A stretch of 64,000 bases of DNA. Origin: JAVBSX01 sp051660685 (lineage in GTDB: Bacteria; Planctomycetota; Planctomycetia; Pirellulales; Thermoguttaceae). The notes under the pieces are model-generated. The model worked only from the letters and a program-made list of their open reading frames with translations. It had not been told where the DNA came from and made no database searches. How positions within the stretch are numbered: the first letter of the stretch is position 1; every line of letters starts with the position of its first letter. Shown here piece after piece: positions 44,651 through 53,369 of the stretch. The stretch lies in NCBI GenBank assembly GCA_051660685.1, contig JBOFQB010000093.1, forward strand, positions 33,604 through 97,603. The letters are read 5' to 3'. A program made the translations under genes and the position numbers.

Positions 44651-46231
44651 TTAGGCTTCTTCGACGACTTCCCAGTTCAGTGCTTTTGCCAAATCAAAGA
44701 TTTGCTGTTTGACGTCACCATAAACTGTCACTCTATGCCAACTCCAACCGCCCCATTCTGTGAACAATTTCTCAAAGTCGCCCGGAATCTCGGCCGCAAT
44801 CTTCGTCCGACATGCCCGATCTTCCAACGAATTGTCCACAACAACCCCTTGATGAAAGAGAATCTGCTTCTTTTCCGGGGCAATTTCAACCGTCGTCGTC
44901 ATGTAACCAATCGGGACAATAGAGCGGACACTTGCGCCCTGACGATCTTCAGAATGAGTGAGAATCTCAAACGGATTCGTCGGTCCTTTCGGTCCAAAAA
45001 CACGATTCGGGGCAACACAATGAGCATAAATAATCTGTCGAGTCGCCGAATCCATAACAGGATCGGAAATGTAACCGGGCCGACCTTTCGTCATCGTCTT
45101 CAAAATTAACATGGTCAACGTTGACCGAATGTCACATTCACATGCCCCGATCAACCCTTCATTGCCCAATTCGTGAAAACCAAGACAGGGATAAGCATGA
45201 ATGTGACCGCCGTAAAAACCGCCCAAACAGTTAATCGTGACTCCGGCTGCTTTGTATTCATCGAGCAATGCTTTTTCAGCAAGAACCATTGCGGCGGACG
45301 CAAAGAGCGTTTCATCACTCACATCCTTAATCGCGGTTGCTTCCTTCTTCCAACGATCAACAATTTTCTGCGTTTCCCCTTTATCCGCCTTTTCCCATGC
45401 TTCATTCAACTCGGCAAACGGAACGTCAATGACATCGATCCCAAAATACTCTTTTGCAACCCCTTTGTAATCCGCCCAAGGACCGCCGACTGTCAAGAGT
45501 TTCTGCCCCTTAAGTTCGGCAAATAACTCTTCCGTACTCAGACATTCCAGATCATCGGACACCAGTTTTAACTCTTTGTTGTACGGTTTGGTCCGTTCTT
45601 TACGCAATGTGTTGACTGCTGCAACAAAATCGGCTGTACTTTCACCTTGTGCAACCTGATTGAAACATTTGGCTGCATCAACAATGTCGCGTAAATTGGA
45701 AGTGGACATGAACGTGAAGTTGGGGGTTTTCGCTTTGAGTTGCGTCCCCGTATACACCAGAAAACCGCCGCTTCCTGCATAAAGAAAATCACAGTAAAGT
45801 GTCGGTTTTTGCGTCGCAAGTGTACTCTGAAGAACCTGATTCCAACAGTTCATCTGGAAAACAATGTAACCAATCACCTCTTTTCCGTCTTTAGCAATGA
45901 TCTGATCGGCTGATTCAGGACCATTTGCAAGAGAAGCAACAAAGTTCAGATCGGGCGACCCTTTCTGCAAAGCGTCCATGTATTCCTTAATGACCGGTCG
46001 GAAATCAAAACCGATGTTCGGCCAATCCGGCTGTTTTTGAACGTCCGAATGAAGGGCAAAAAAGACCCGAACGGTCTTTTTGCCCTCGTTCATCCTTCCA
46101 TAAACGGTTTGCTCACTTAAAAGTGTTGTCGTTCCAACACAAGCGGCGGTTGCAGCACAACCGGCTGCAAAAAAGTTTCTTCGAGAAAGGTTGCAACAAG
46201 CACAACCGGTTGGAGTCTGATGTTCTGACAT
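44651..46231 (-). CDS. Tat-exported protein with L-fucose isomerase fold
   Basis: The ATG at 46231 with AGGAG eight bases upstream gives 526 residues. A twin-arginine signal (LSRRNFFAAGCAATAAC) precedes two fucose-isomerase-like domains: a first with FRPVIKEYMDAL and VIGYIVFQMNCWNQVL, a second with GGPWADYKGVAKEYFGIDVIDVPFAEL, and a C-terminal part with NCLGGFYGGHIHAYPCLGFHELGNEGLIGACECDIRSTLTMLI. This is the layout of L-fucose/L-arabinose isomerases. Export of an isomerase is unusual; it might bind or convert a sugar in the periplasm. Catalytic residues of the cytoplasmic family could not be checked one by one. Confidence 0.75.
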   Translation of the reverse strand: MSEHQTPTGCACCNLSRRNFFAAGCAATAACVGTTTLLSEQTVYGRMNEGKKTVRVFFALHSDVQKQPDWPNIGFDFRPVIKEYMDALQKGSPDLNFVASLANGPESADQIIAKDGKEVIGYIVFQMNCWNQVLQSTLATQKPTLYCDFLYAGSGGFLVYTGTQLKAKTPNFTFMSTSNLRDIVDAAKCFNQVAQGESTADFVAAVNTLRKERTKPYNKELKLVSDDLECLSTEELFAELKGQKLLTVGGPWADYKGVAKEYFGIDVIDVPFAELNEAWEKADKGETQKIVDRWKKEATAIKDVSDETLFASAAMVLAEKALLDEYKAAGVTINCLGGFYGGHIHAYPCLGFHELGNEGLIGACECDIRSTLTMLILKTMTKGRPGYISDPVMDSATRQIIYAHCVAPNRVFGPKGPTNPFEILTHSEDRQGASVRSIVPIGYMTTTVEIAPEKKQILFHQGVVVDNSLEDRACRTKIAAEIPGDFEKLFTEWGGWSWHRVTVYGDVKQQIFDLAKALNWEVVEEA

Positions 46232-46344
46232 GGAAAAAGCTCCTTTTTGCGGGTTAAATACCAATAGGACGCTGGAGAAAGCCGACAAACCGCTTCTCCG
46301 ACAATCGACGTTGAATTTCGTCAAAAACCTCGCAAAGGAGGTTG

Positions 46345-46372
46345 TTGACAGTCCAAAATAGTGTGTTACAAT
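46345..46372 (+). promoter_or_regulatory. Promoter of the tRNA-His gene
   Basis: TTGACA (46345-46350), 16-base spacer, TACAAT (46367-46372), 13 bases before the tRNA. Confidence 0.8.
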
Positions 46373-46385
46373 CAGCGAAACTGTG

Positions 46386-46458
46386 GTGGTCGTAGCTCAG
46401 TTGGTAGAGCATCGGATTGTGGCTCCGATGGTCGAGGGTTCGAGTCCCTTCGTCCACC
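46386..46458 (+). tRNA. tRNA-His(GTG)
   Basis: Cloverleaf of 73 bases: acceptor GTGGTCG, D arm GCTCAGTTGGTAGAGC, anticodon stem TCGGA/TCCGA with loop TTGTGGC (anticodon GTG), T arm GAGGG-TTCGAGT-CCCTT. A G precedes position 1 and C73 follows the acceptor, the His identity pair (G-1:C73). One T-T mismatch at acceptor pair 5:68. CCA is not encoded. Confidence 0.97.
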
Positions 46459-46491
46459 CTTTTCTGTTCCGGCGCTCGTCCTCTTTTATTG

Positions 46492-46557
46492 ACGCGCGAT
46501 ACGTTGTATCGCGGCTAAACGGCTGAAACGCGCGACACGGTGTATTGCGGCGAAACG
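46492..46557. repeat. REP-like hairpin units, family A
   Basis: One good unit CGCGATAC-GTT-GTATCGCG at 46495 followed by the outer GGCTAAACGG, and a degenerate second unit 36 bases on (GCGACACGGTGTATTGCGG). Directly downstream of tRNA-His. Confidence 0.75.
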
Positions 46558-46654
46558 GTTGCGACACACTCAACGGTTGAGGAATTTTAGCAGATTGCTC
46601 TTTGGTGTACAACAGTTGGAAAAAGTTGGGGTGTGCCGTTTTTGAGGGTCCTTC

Positions 46655-46682
46655 TTATCAAAGGGGATTGTTTTGATACAAT
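46655..46682 (+). promoter_or_regulatory. Candidate promoter for the BtaB-like gene
   Basis: TTATCA (46655-46660), 16-base spacer, TACAAT (46677-46682), about 40 bases before the start. Confidence 0.5.
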
Positions 46683-46722
46683 CGCAGGAAAGGCTGTTTT
46701 CCGACACACAAGGAGCTAAAAC

Positions 46723-47472
46723 ATGGGTTTATTGTCAGACGTTAAGGTTATTTATCACATGGTTGCACGACCTGTTCGGGGGAAGAATCATGCCGAACGT
46801 ATGGACAATTTTTACTCGGGGCAAGCAGGTGCTTATGACGATTTTCGGCGTCGATTGCTCAAAGGGCGAGAACGGCTTTGGAATCGGTTGTTAGAAGAGG
46901 AAAGCCGACCGTTGAACGAATTGGTCTGGATTGACATGGGAGGTGGAACCGGGTCAAATCTGGATTATTTTGGTGATAAAATAGGCGATTTGAAGAAAGT
47001 GTATGTTGTGGACCTTGCCGGTTCGTTGCTGAAAGTTGCTCAGGAACGGGCGGAACAAAAAGGTTGGAAGAATGTTCAGATTGCAGAAGCGGACGCGACG
47101 ACTTATGTTCCGTCCGAAGGAAGCGCGGATGTCATTACGTTTTCCTATTCCTTGACGATGATTCCCGATTGGTTTGCCGCAATCGATCATGCTTGGTCCT
47201 TATTGAAACCGGGCGGACGAATCGGTATTGTCGATTTTTATGTTTCCCGCAAACATCCGCAAGAGCAACATCAACGGCATAGTTGGGCTAAACGTTCTTT
47301 TTGGCCGATTTGGTTTGCGAGCGACAACGTATTCCCCTCTCCCGATCATGTGCCGTATTTACATCGCAAATTTGAACCTTTGATTTTTGAGGAGCATTTG
47401 ACCCGACTTCCCTGGTTCCCCAACCCGCTGTTCAAAATGCCGTATTACGTTTTTGTCGGGGAAAAAAAGTAA
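46723..47472 (+). CDS. Class I SAM-dependent methyltransferase, BtaB-like
   Basis: 249 residues, RBS AAGGAGC seven bases upstream. SAM motif VWIDMGGGTGSNLDYFG (about 65-82), VYVVDLAGSLLKVAQERA, EADATTYVPSEGSADVITFSYSLTMIPDWFAAIDHAWSLLKPGGRIGIVDFY. The N-terminal FYSGQAGAYDDFRRRLLKGRERL and the C-terminal SFWPIWFASDNVFPSPDHVPYLHRKF..PYYVFVG match the betaine-lipid methyltransferase BtaB/BTA1-type more than generic methyltransferases. BtaB trimethylates diacylglycerylhomoserine to DGTS. BtaA is not seen in the window, so this step is inferred. Confidence 0.75.
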   Translation: MGLLSDVKVIYHMVARPVRGKNHAERMDNFYSGQAGAYDDFRRRLLKGRERLWNRLLEEESRPLNELVWIDMGGGTGSNLDYFGDKIGDLKKVYVVDLAGSLLKVAQERAEQKGWKNVQIAEADATTYVPSEGSADVITFSYSLTMIPDWFAAIDHAWSLLKPGGRIGIVDFYVSRKHPQEQHQRHSWAKRSFWPIWFASDNVFPSPDHVPYLHRKFEPLIFEEHLTRLPWFPNPLFKMPYYVFVGEKK

Positions 47473-47473
47473 G

Positions 47474-47777
47474 GTTTCTTGGAAGAGGTCTCTCGCGGAG
47501 ACACTGAGGACGCCGGAATTTGACCGTTTCGCCGAGGAACATCGTTCCGCGCGTAATTCTTGTAGAAGGTAGAATTGAAAATGAAAAATTGAGGCAAAAA
47601 AATTTGGAATCCCCAAAAAAAGAAGAAGAAACCAGTTGACTTGCGAGACACCGTTATCTTCCTGTCTCGTCTTTCTTTCCTTCTACCTCCTACAGTCCGG
47701 CTTACGCCGGGCTAAATACGCGCGATACGTTGTATCGCGGCTAAACGGGAAATAGACTCCCCCCTAATCCCTAACCC
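47474..47777. repeat. Composite intergenic mosaic repeat, copy 4
   Basis: Convergent gap. Hairpin unit 47524-47554 (GGAACATCGTTCC), GTAGAAGGTAGAATTGAAAA, AATTGAGGCAAA, GGAATCCCC, GTTGACTTGCGAGACACCG with TTATCTTCCTGTCTC, then a second hairpin unit at 47718-47748 (CGCGATAC-GTT-GTATCGCG) and a C-rich tail. Same order as copies 1 and 3. Confidence 0.85.
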
Positions 47778-48737
47778 CTACTCCCGCATCTTTTTTAAGG
47801 CTTCACGTTGAAGTCGTTCGATTTCGAGAAGTAACTTTTCATTGTGGAGTTGGACTTTCTCCGATTGCGTTTGCAAATCAACAACAAGGGTGTTCAGTTG
47901 CTGAGTCAATGAACCAACCTCTTCCCGTTGTGCGTCCATGTCCTTAATCTGTCGGTTCGTTTCATCAATCTCATTCCGCAACTCCCGCAACTGTTTGTCC
48001 GCAATCTCCTGCGATTCAAGCATTGACCGATACTCGTTCTGGGCCGAAAGAAGTTGTTCTCGGAGTTCAACACGGTATCGATAATAGGTTGCAAGAAGAA
48101 GACCAAAATCAACCGGCTGATACTCTTTGGTGTACAATTCCAACACCTTTTCTGGGAGGTACTTGCTTCGTTCTGAATCGTTCATCGATTCAAAAAAATC
48201 AGGACGGTCCGTTGGAGTCTTAGAATGAACCGACCATTTTGCCTTGTCCTGAAAACTTTGCTGTAGACGTTCGATTTCACGCGGTTCTAAAATGTCAAAC
48301 GAAACGGCATCTACCTTATTATCGTTGATCTGCGCCAAATGAAATCGTCCTAGATACCCCCCCCCGTCCTGAACAGCCCGTTCGTCGAAGATGTAAATAA
48401 CATCGCCCGTATTCATTCCACTTGCTCCAGGTGTTGCAAGCGTGAAGTTGACGGAAACCTGACCGTCGTTGTTCTGAACAGCAACCGGATCACATCCCCG
48501 CCAGTTTTCAGCAACATCGGAAACAAGAGCATACTCACGAGCTTCCCATTTGGGCAGTTCATCCGCATTGTTCATTAAACGCGAAATACTCTGTTCGGTT
48601 TTCTCTTGTGCTGTCTCCAAACCGGCAATCGCTTTTCCCCATTCACTCTCAATCTTCAGCTCCTGCGCCGCCCAAAAAGTCGCAAAGATCGCCAAGATGA
48701 CAATCATAGGGAGCATCACTTTGTTCCAAACACTCAT
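47778..48737 (-). CDS. Single-pass membrane protein with C-terminal coiled coil
   Basis: 319 residues. An N-terminal membrane helix (VMLPMIVILAIFATFWAAQEL) is followed by a helical stretch, a beta-rich middle (SVNFTLATPGASGMNTGDVIYIFDERAVQDGGGYLGRFHLAQI) and a long coiled coil from about 225 to the end (QLLSAQNEYRSMLESQEIADKQLRELRNEIDETNRQIKDMDAQREEV). No family is recognised. Such proteins are common in planctomycetes and probably act at the envelope. Confidence 0.7.
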   Translation of the reverse strand: MSVWNKVMLPMIVILAIFATFWAAQELKIESEWGKAIAGLETAQEKTEQSISRLMNNADELPKWEAREYALVSDVAENWRGCDPVAVQNNDGQVSVNFTLATPGASGMNTGDVIYIFDERAVQDGGGYLGRFHLAQINDNKVDAVSFDILEPREIERLQQSFQDKAKWSVHSKTPTDRPDFFESMNDSERSKYLPEKVLELYTKEYQPVDFGLLLATYYRYRVELREQLLSAQNEYRSMLESQEIADKQLRELRNEIDETNRQIKDMDAQREEVGSLTQQLNTLVVDLQTQSEKVQLHNEKLLLEIERLQREALKKMRE

Positions 48738-48968
48738 GTCTCTCTCTCTTAACGATTGTGCCGAAAATACAGGTCTTTAAGACCCGAACAGAAATTAAGG
48801 ATTATGCGGAAAAAACCGATTGCCCCGTTCTTCAATGACCAATGATCTCTTCTTCAACAGAGCTGAATGAGAAGGTTGATTCTTCACAAACAAGGTGAAA
48901 ACCCAACCTAATCATACATCACAATTGCAGGTTCAACCGTTAAAAAATTGAATTTGGTCAAAATCTCA

Positions 48969-50279
48969 CTATTCGTCAACGCCGGGAATTGGAAAACGGG
49001 AACACAATTCGGCAATCTCCCCGCGAATTTTCGGGGCAATGTCGTCAATCCGTCCCAAATTCTGACAAACTTGGTCAATCCAACCGGCAACCATTTCCAT
49101 TTCCGGTTCTTTCATCCCCATACTCGTCAACGCCGAAGTCCCCAAACGGACCCCGCTTGTCACAAAAGGACTTCTCGGGTCCCCCGGAACCATGTTAAAG
49201 TTGCCAATAATTCCCGCTTTTGCAAGGGCACTTGACGCATCTTTCCCCGAAAATTCCTCGTTCCTGAAATCAATAATCAAAAGATGCGTGTCCGTCCCCC
49301 CTCCTGCAAGGGCATAACCTTTTGTGAGTAAACTGTTCGCCAATGCTTTTGCATTTTTGACGATTTGCACACCATATTCGCGGAATTCCGGGGTTGCGGC
49401 TTCTTTGAACGCAACCGCCATACCGGCAATCACATGCAAATGGGGACCTCCTTGCAGTCCGGGAAATACGGCCCGATCAACACGTTTTGCAAGATTCAGC
49501 TTGCTCTCAGGAAAATACTTGCTCTGAAAACGGTCATTTTCTTTGGAAAGGAGAAAACCGGCTCGCGGACCTCGGAGCATTTTGTGAGAGGTACTACTGA
49601 CGACATCACAATAGGGAACGGGGTCGGGATGAACTTTGGCGATAATCAACGCGTTAATATGGGCAATGTCCGCAACAAGATAAGCGTCAATTTCATTTGC
49701 AATATCAGCAAAATCCTTGTATTCGATAATATGGGGATAAGCGGTTGCGCCAACCCAGATCATTTTTGGACGTTCAGCAAGGGCGACTTTACGGATTTCG
49801 TCCATGTCAAAACGCCCTGAAACGGGATCAGGACCATAAGGGATTTGCACATAATCCATACCAGAAAAGTTGACTTTCCAACCGTGTGTTAAATGTCCCC
49901 CGCTTGGAACCGGCATCCCCATAATTTTATCACCTGGTTTCAACAGAGCGCGATAAACGGCCTGATTGGCGGGGGAACCTGAATACGGCTGAACATTGGC
50001 GTGTTCGGCTCCAAAAAGCGATTTTGCCCGTTCAATTGCGAGATTCTCAATTTTGTCAACGAATTCATTTCCCTCGTAATACCGAGCACCCGGGTATCCT
50101 TCAGCGTACTTGTTGGTCAAATTCGACCCGGTTGCTTCCATAACGGCGAACGAAGCAAAACTTTCGGACGCAATCATTTTGAGCGTACTTGATTCGTACA
50201 CCATTTGTTGTTGAATCAAATCATAAACGGCGGAATCTTCTTTTTTCAAATGGGGAAAACGATCAGAAACAGTTGACAT
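48969..50279 (-). CDS. glyA: Serine hydroxymethyltransferase
   Basis: The ATG at 50279 gives 436 residues. Interconverts serine and glycine with tetrahydrofolate. Seen: LKMIASESFASFAVMEATGSNLTNKYAEGYPGARYYEGNEFVD, VQPYSGSPANQAVYRALLKPGDKIMGM, and the PLP-lysine motif VSSTSHKMLRGPRAGFLL (TTTHKTLRGPRGG in the family); PGLQGGPHLHVIAGMAVAFKEA follows. Substitutions around the Lys are mild. Full length. Confidence 0.96.
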   Translation of the reverse strand: MSTVSDRFPHLKKEDSAVYDLIQQQMVYESSTLKMIASESFASFAVMEATGSNLTNKYAEGYPGARYYEGNEFVDKIENLAIERAKSLFGAEHANVQPYSGSPANQAVYRALLKPGDKIMGMPVPSGGHLTHGWKVNFSGMDYVQIPYGPDPVSGRFDMDEIRKVALAERPKMIWVGATAYPHIIEYKDFADIANEIDAYLVADIAHINALIIAKVHPDPVPYCDVVSSTSHKMLRGPRAGFLLSKENDRFQSKYFPESKLNLAKRVDRAVFPGLQGGPHLHVIAGMAVAFKEAATPEFREYGVQIVKNAKALANSLLTKGYALAGGGTDTHLLIIDFRNEEFSGKDASSALAKAGIIGNFNMVPGDPRSPFVTSGVRLGTSALTSMGMKEPEMEMVAGWIDQVCQNLGRIDDIAPKIRGEIAELCSRFPIPGVDE

Positions 50280-50467
50280 TACAGTATCGTTGTTGAGGGC
50301 AAAGGGAAAAAAAAGGGGGTTGAACATGGGAGGAGCTTGACACCCAACAAGGCAACCGGGAGAGGAGGGTCCCTTTTGGGCCAAGTACAGCGTAAAGCCG
50401 TATCAGACGTGCATGGAATCATACCAAAAAGGGAGAGCAGATGGAAGGACCCGTCATTGTCACAAAT

Positions 50468-50745
50468 GTTTAGCCGCGATACAACGAAAGAAGGTAGAAG
50501 TTAGGAGGTAGGAGGAAAGAAGGGGGAGACAGTAAGATATACCCCAAACGGGTACAAGATGGACATTTTGTCGGAACGCAGGCATCTTGCCTGCATCAAG
50601 AAACAAATGTGCGGGCAGGATGCCCGCGTTCCAATCGGAAAACAATCCATTTCTAACCGTTTGCCGTATAATACGCGCGGAACGTTGTTCCTCGGCTAAA
50701 CGACACATCTTTTCTCCATCCTCCAACCTCTATTCCCTATTCTGC
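50468..50745. repeat. Mosaic gap with REP-like copy 3 and family-A units
   Basis: A half hairpin unit (50468-50486) runs into GAAAGAAGGTAGAAG, then the double-hairpin element copy at 50537-50668 (GCAGGCATCTTGCCTGC and GCGGGCAGGATGCCCGC), then a complete unit 50673-50701 in reverse (GCGGAACGTTGTTCC) and pyrimidine-rich text up to the ExbD stop. Confidence 0.8.
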
Positions 50746-51218
50746 GTTTTCAGGCGGATGTTGCCCATTCCAACCGCATGTCCGACATCGAGGACCATTA
50801 TGACGGTTTCATAACGGGCTTGACCGTCTGCAACGACCAACAGTGTTTCGGTTGAAAAACCGGTTTCCCGCTTTCCTGACCCGCGTAAAACACTAAGGAG
50901 TTCTCCCCGCGAAGGAATCTGCCGATCCTCTATCCAAATCACATTGTCCGAATCAATCCGAACCGTCAAAGCATCTTCCTCCGTCTGCTCCCACATTTCA
51001 CTCGCCCCCCCTTCCTGCTCGTTAATCGGAGGAACCTCTAATGATTTTTGCAAGGCAAAAGCGGCTGTCACCATGAAAAAAATGAGGAGCAGAAACGTAA
51101 TGTCGACCATAGGGGTCATGTCCATCTCTTCAAACGAACGTTTTCGCCGAATATTAAGGCCAACTTGTATGTCCTCTTCTTCCTGTATAAAATGATCCTC
51201 AAAGCGGGTCGATTGCAT
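50730..51218 (-). CDS. ExbD/TolR-family biopolymer transport protein
   Basis: 162 residues. Charged N-terminus, one membrane helix (PMVDITFLLLIFFMVTAAFAL, about 35-55) that holds the critical Asp of the family, then a periplasmic domain. ExbD couples proton flow through ExbB to TonB- or Tol-type envelope work. ExbB is not adjacent. A family-wide assignment; the partner transporter is unknown. Confidence 0.85.
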   Translation of the reverse strand: MQSTRFEDHFIQEEEDIQVGLNIRRKRSFEEMDMTPMVDITFLLLIFFMVTAAFALQKSLEVPPINEQEGGASEMWEQTEEDALTVRIDSDNVIWIEDRQIPSRGELLSVLRGSGKRETGFSTETLLVVADGQARYETVIMVLDVGHAVGMGNIRLKTQNRE

Positions 51219-51330
51219 GTCTCGATTGCTGCAATTGCAGGGTTGGATTGCGGTTAGGCTGTATCGTTTGGATGATCGGACCGTTGCAAGTGTACCCTAA
51301 TGTGTTGGAACAATCAAGTTGAGGAGCAGG

Positions 51331-52104
51331 ATGAACAGAACAGACCCCATTCTTGACTTTCGTTCGGTTTCGTTCGCTTATGGACGATTGCCGGTCCTTG
51401 AAAATGTTTCGTTGACGGTTGATCGCGGCGAATTCACCTCGATTGTCGGCCCAAATGGAGGAGGAAAGACGACACTCTTAAAACTGATTTTAGGTCTTCT
51501 TCTCCCGCAAAGCGGCGAAGTCCAATTATTTGGCGGACTCCCCAGACGGAATCGGCAGAGAGTTGGTTATACCCCCCAATTCCTCCATATTGACGAACAA
51601 TTTCCCATTTCGGTTCTTGATGTTGTTTTAATGGGGCGATTGCGAGGGGGGAGGGGCGGTTGGGGACGACTTTTTTACAGCAGATTGGATAAACAAGCGG
51701 CATTTGATGCTTTGGAGATTATGCGATTGGGGAATTGTGCCGGTTTATCTTTCCGCGAATTATCAGGAGGTCAACGACAACGGGTATTGATTGCGAGGTC
51801 TTTGTGTTCGGACCCTGAGTTACTTTTGCTGGACGAACCGACGAGCAACATTGATCCGTCCTCGGAAGAGGTTTTGTTTGACATTTTGGGAGAACTGAAC
51901 AAACGTCTAACGATTTTGCTCGTTTCTCACGACATCGGCTTTGTCTCACAGTTTGTCAAAAGTGTGATTTGCGTCAACAAATCGGTTGTCGTTCATCCAA
52001 CCTCAAAGTTGAATGGAAAACTGATTCAGGAGATTTACGGTTCGGCGGACTTACGGATGATCCGTCACGATCACCGTTGCAGCGAACACGGACATGAAGA
52101 ATAA
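51331..52104 (+). CDS. Metal-type ABC transporter ATP-binding protein (ZnuC/MntB-like)
   Basis: The ATG at 51331 with GAGGAGCAGG just before it gives 257 residues. Walker A GPNGGGKTTLLK (about 38-49), Q-loop VGYTPQF, signature LSGGQRQR (about 145-152), Walker B ELLLLDEPTSNIDP, switch His VSHDIGF. Closest in order to the zinc/manganese cation importers. The last residues are His-rich (RHDHRCSEHGHEE). No permease or binding protein follows within the window; the mosaic repeat starts immediately downstream. Confidence 0.87.
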   Translation: MNRTDPILDFRSVSFAYGRLPVLENVSLTVDRGEFTSIVGPNGGGKTTLLKLILGLLLPQSGEVQLFGGLPRRNRQRVGYTPQFLHIDEQFPISVLDVVLMGRLRGGRGGWGRLFYSRLDKQAAFDALEIMRLGNCAGLSFRELSGGQRQRVLIARSLCSDPELLLLDEPTSNIDPSSEEVLFDILGELNKRLTILLVSHDIGFVSQFVKSVICVNKSVVVHPTSKLNGKLIQEIYGSADLRMIRHDHRCSEHGHEE

Positions 52105-52105
52105 A

Positions 52106-52250
52106 GAGTAGGAGGTAGGGAATAGGGACTGGGGGATAGGGAAAGAATTGAGAATGGAGAATTGAGGCAAAATAATAATTTGAAGTCCCCAAAAACAGGG
52201 AAACCGGTTAACTCGCGAGATGCCGTTATCTTCCTGTCTCTCCCCTATCC
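52106..52250. repeat. Composite intergenic mosaic repeat, copy 5
   Basis: TAGGGAATAGGGACTGGGG, GAATTGAGAATGGAGAATTGAGGCAAA, TTTGAAGTCCCC, GGTTAACTCGCGAGATGCC, TTATCTTCCTGTCTC in the same order as copies 1, 3 and 4, but without a hairpin unit. A MITE-like element starts at its right edge. Confidence 0.8.
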
Positions 52251-52463
52251 CAGTCCGCTAACAAGTTTTGCGGAAAACCGAAAAAATAAAAGCCGGAAAG
52301 GAGCCGGTATTCCGGCGCATTGACGGTTTGTTCGTGAATCTGGGCAATTTGATGTGTTTTTGCCCGTCATTTGACCGTCAATACGCTCCCTGTTGGTCGC
52401 TCCTTTCCGGCTGTTATTGATTCCCCGTTGAGAACCGTTTGTACCAAACTTGTTAGCAGTCTG
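52251..52463 (-). mobile_element. MITE-like element, copy 3, with a different foldback core
   Basis: Ends CAGTCCGCTAACAAGTT and AACTTGTTAGCAGTCTG as in the other copies, but the core is unrelated. It has nested inverted repeats: GCCGGAAAGGAGC (52292-52304) with GCTCCTTTCCGGC (52399-52411), ATTGACGGT with ACCGTCAAT, GGGCAA with TTGCCC, plus a small GCCGG-TATT-CCGGC. A clean 10-bp duplication is not visible next to the ends. Confidence 0.75.
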
Positions 52464-52503
52464 CGTCTCCCCCCTATCCCCCATTCCCTATCCCCTACTC
52501 GAA

Positions 52504-53355
52504 TCAGACCAATTCCATTTTAATGCGGTCCAGTCGGGATCCAATACGTTGGTCAATCGTCCCTAAGGACGTTTCGAGCAGACAACCGCCCGGGGAAATA
52601 CGGACATCGGAAATGATCTCCGTCTCTGCCGCGCCCGAGAGTTCCTCAATCAATGAATCCATTTGCGGTTTCAACGTCTCATAATCATCAGGGTTAAGCC
52701 GAATTCTCATTTGGGAACAGCCGACTGCCAGTTCCAACGCTTCACGCAAAAGGCGTAAAGGAACGTCAACCATTTCGGGCAACTGTCGTGAAATCGCCCG
52801 TTCGGCAATTGCTCCTGCAACATGGATCGCGCTCTGTTCCCAGAGTCGTAAAAACGATTGCTGCGCCGTTTGAATCTGCTCAACCGAACTTTTGATCGCC
52901 GGAATCAACGTTTCCAGCTTGTCCCCCAAAAAGATTTGAACCTCTTGTTTGACTTGTAAATCATGGTCAAGTTTCGCTTGCAATTCTCCGTCGGCATATC
53001 CTTGAGAACGACCTTCCTGAAATCCGGCATCCCGACCTTCTGCAAAACCCTTTTCATAACCCTGTTGCTCGGCATTTCGCCGTTTTTCGTCCAGAACTGC
53101 ATTTTCTTCTGCAAGACGTTTTTGAAAAGCAGCCGATTCGTTTTGCATTTTTAACGAAAGAGCCGAAGTCTCTTCCTGCTCCTTCCGAATCTCTTCCCGC
53201 ACCTTGAGGACTTCAGCGCGTGCTTCTTGCGTAATCCGTTCGGTTTGCGCTTTGACATGAGCAAGATACGCTTCTGCTTTTGACTCTAGGTCCACAAAGT
53301 TAAAGCCGGTTGGACGGAAAGTCGCTTGAAGAGGTTCAGGTGTCATAGTGTTCAT
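52504..53355 (-). CDS. FliH/SctL-like protein
   Basis: 283 residues. A long N-terminal helix with the GYEKGFAEGRDAGFQEGRSQGYADGE repeats (Gly every four residues, as in FliH), then a coiled coil and the C-terminal FliH domain with AISRQLPEMVDVPLRLLREALE and VRISPGGCLLETSLGTIDQRIGSRLDRI. FliH/SctL proteins hold the FliI/SctN ATPase of flagella or type III systems. No flagellar or secretion gene lies near; it is the second gene after the MMPL transporter (gap 14 bases). An orphan or a repurposed stator is possible. Confidence 0.8.
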   Translation of the reverse strand: MNTMTPEPLQATFRPTGFNFVDLESKAEAYLAHVKAQTERITQEARAEVLKVREEIRKEQEETSALSLKMQNESAAFQKRLAEENAVLDEKRRNAEQQGYEKGFAEGRDAGFQEGRSQGYADGELQAKLDHDLQVKQEVQIFLGDKLETLIPAIKSSVEQIQTAQQSFLRLWEQSAIHVAGAIAERAISRQLPEMVDVPLRLLREALELAVGCSQMRIRLNPDDYETLKPQMDSLIEELSGAAETEIISDVRISPGGCLLETSLGTIDQRIGSRLDRIKMELV

Positions 53356-53369
53356 GCTTTTTTCGCCCT

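Noticed and set aside
52235..52480. GTCTCYCCCCTATCC on both sides of the 52251 element as a target duplication
   Set aside because: The right copy is one base away from the end, has a mismatch, and the same C-rich text is common in these gaps; chance cannot be excluded.
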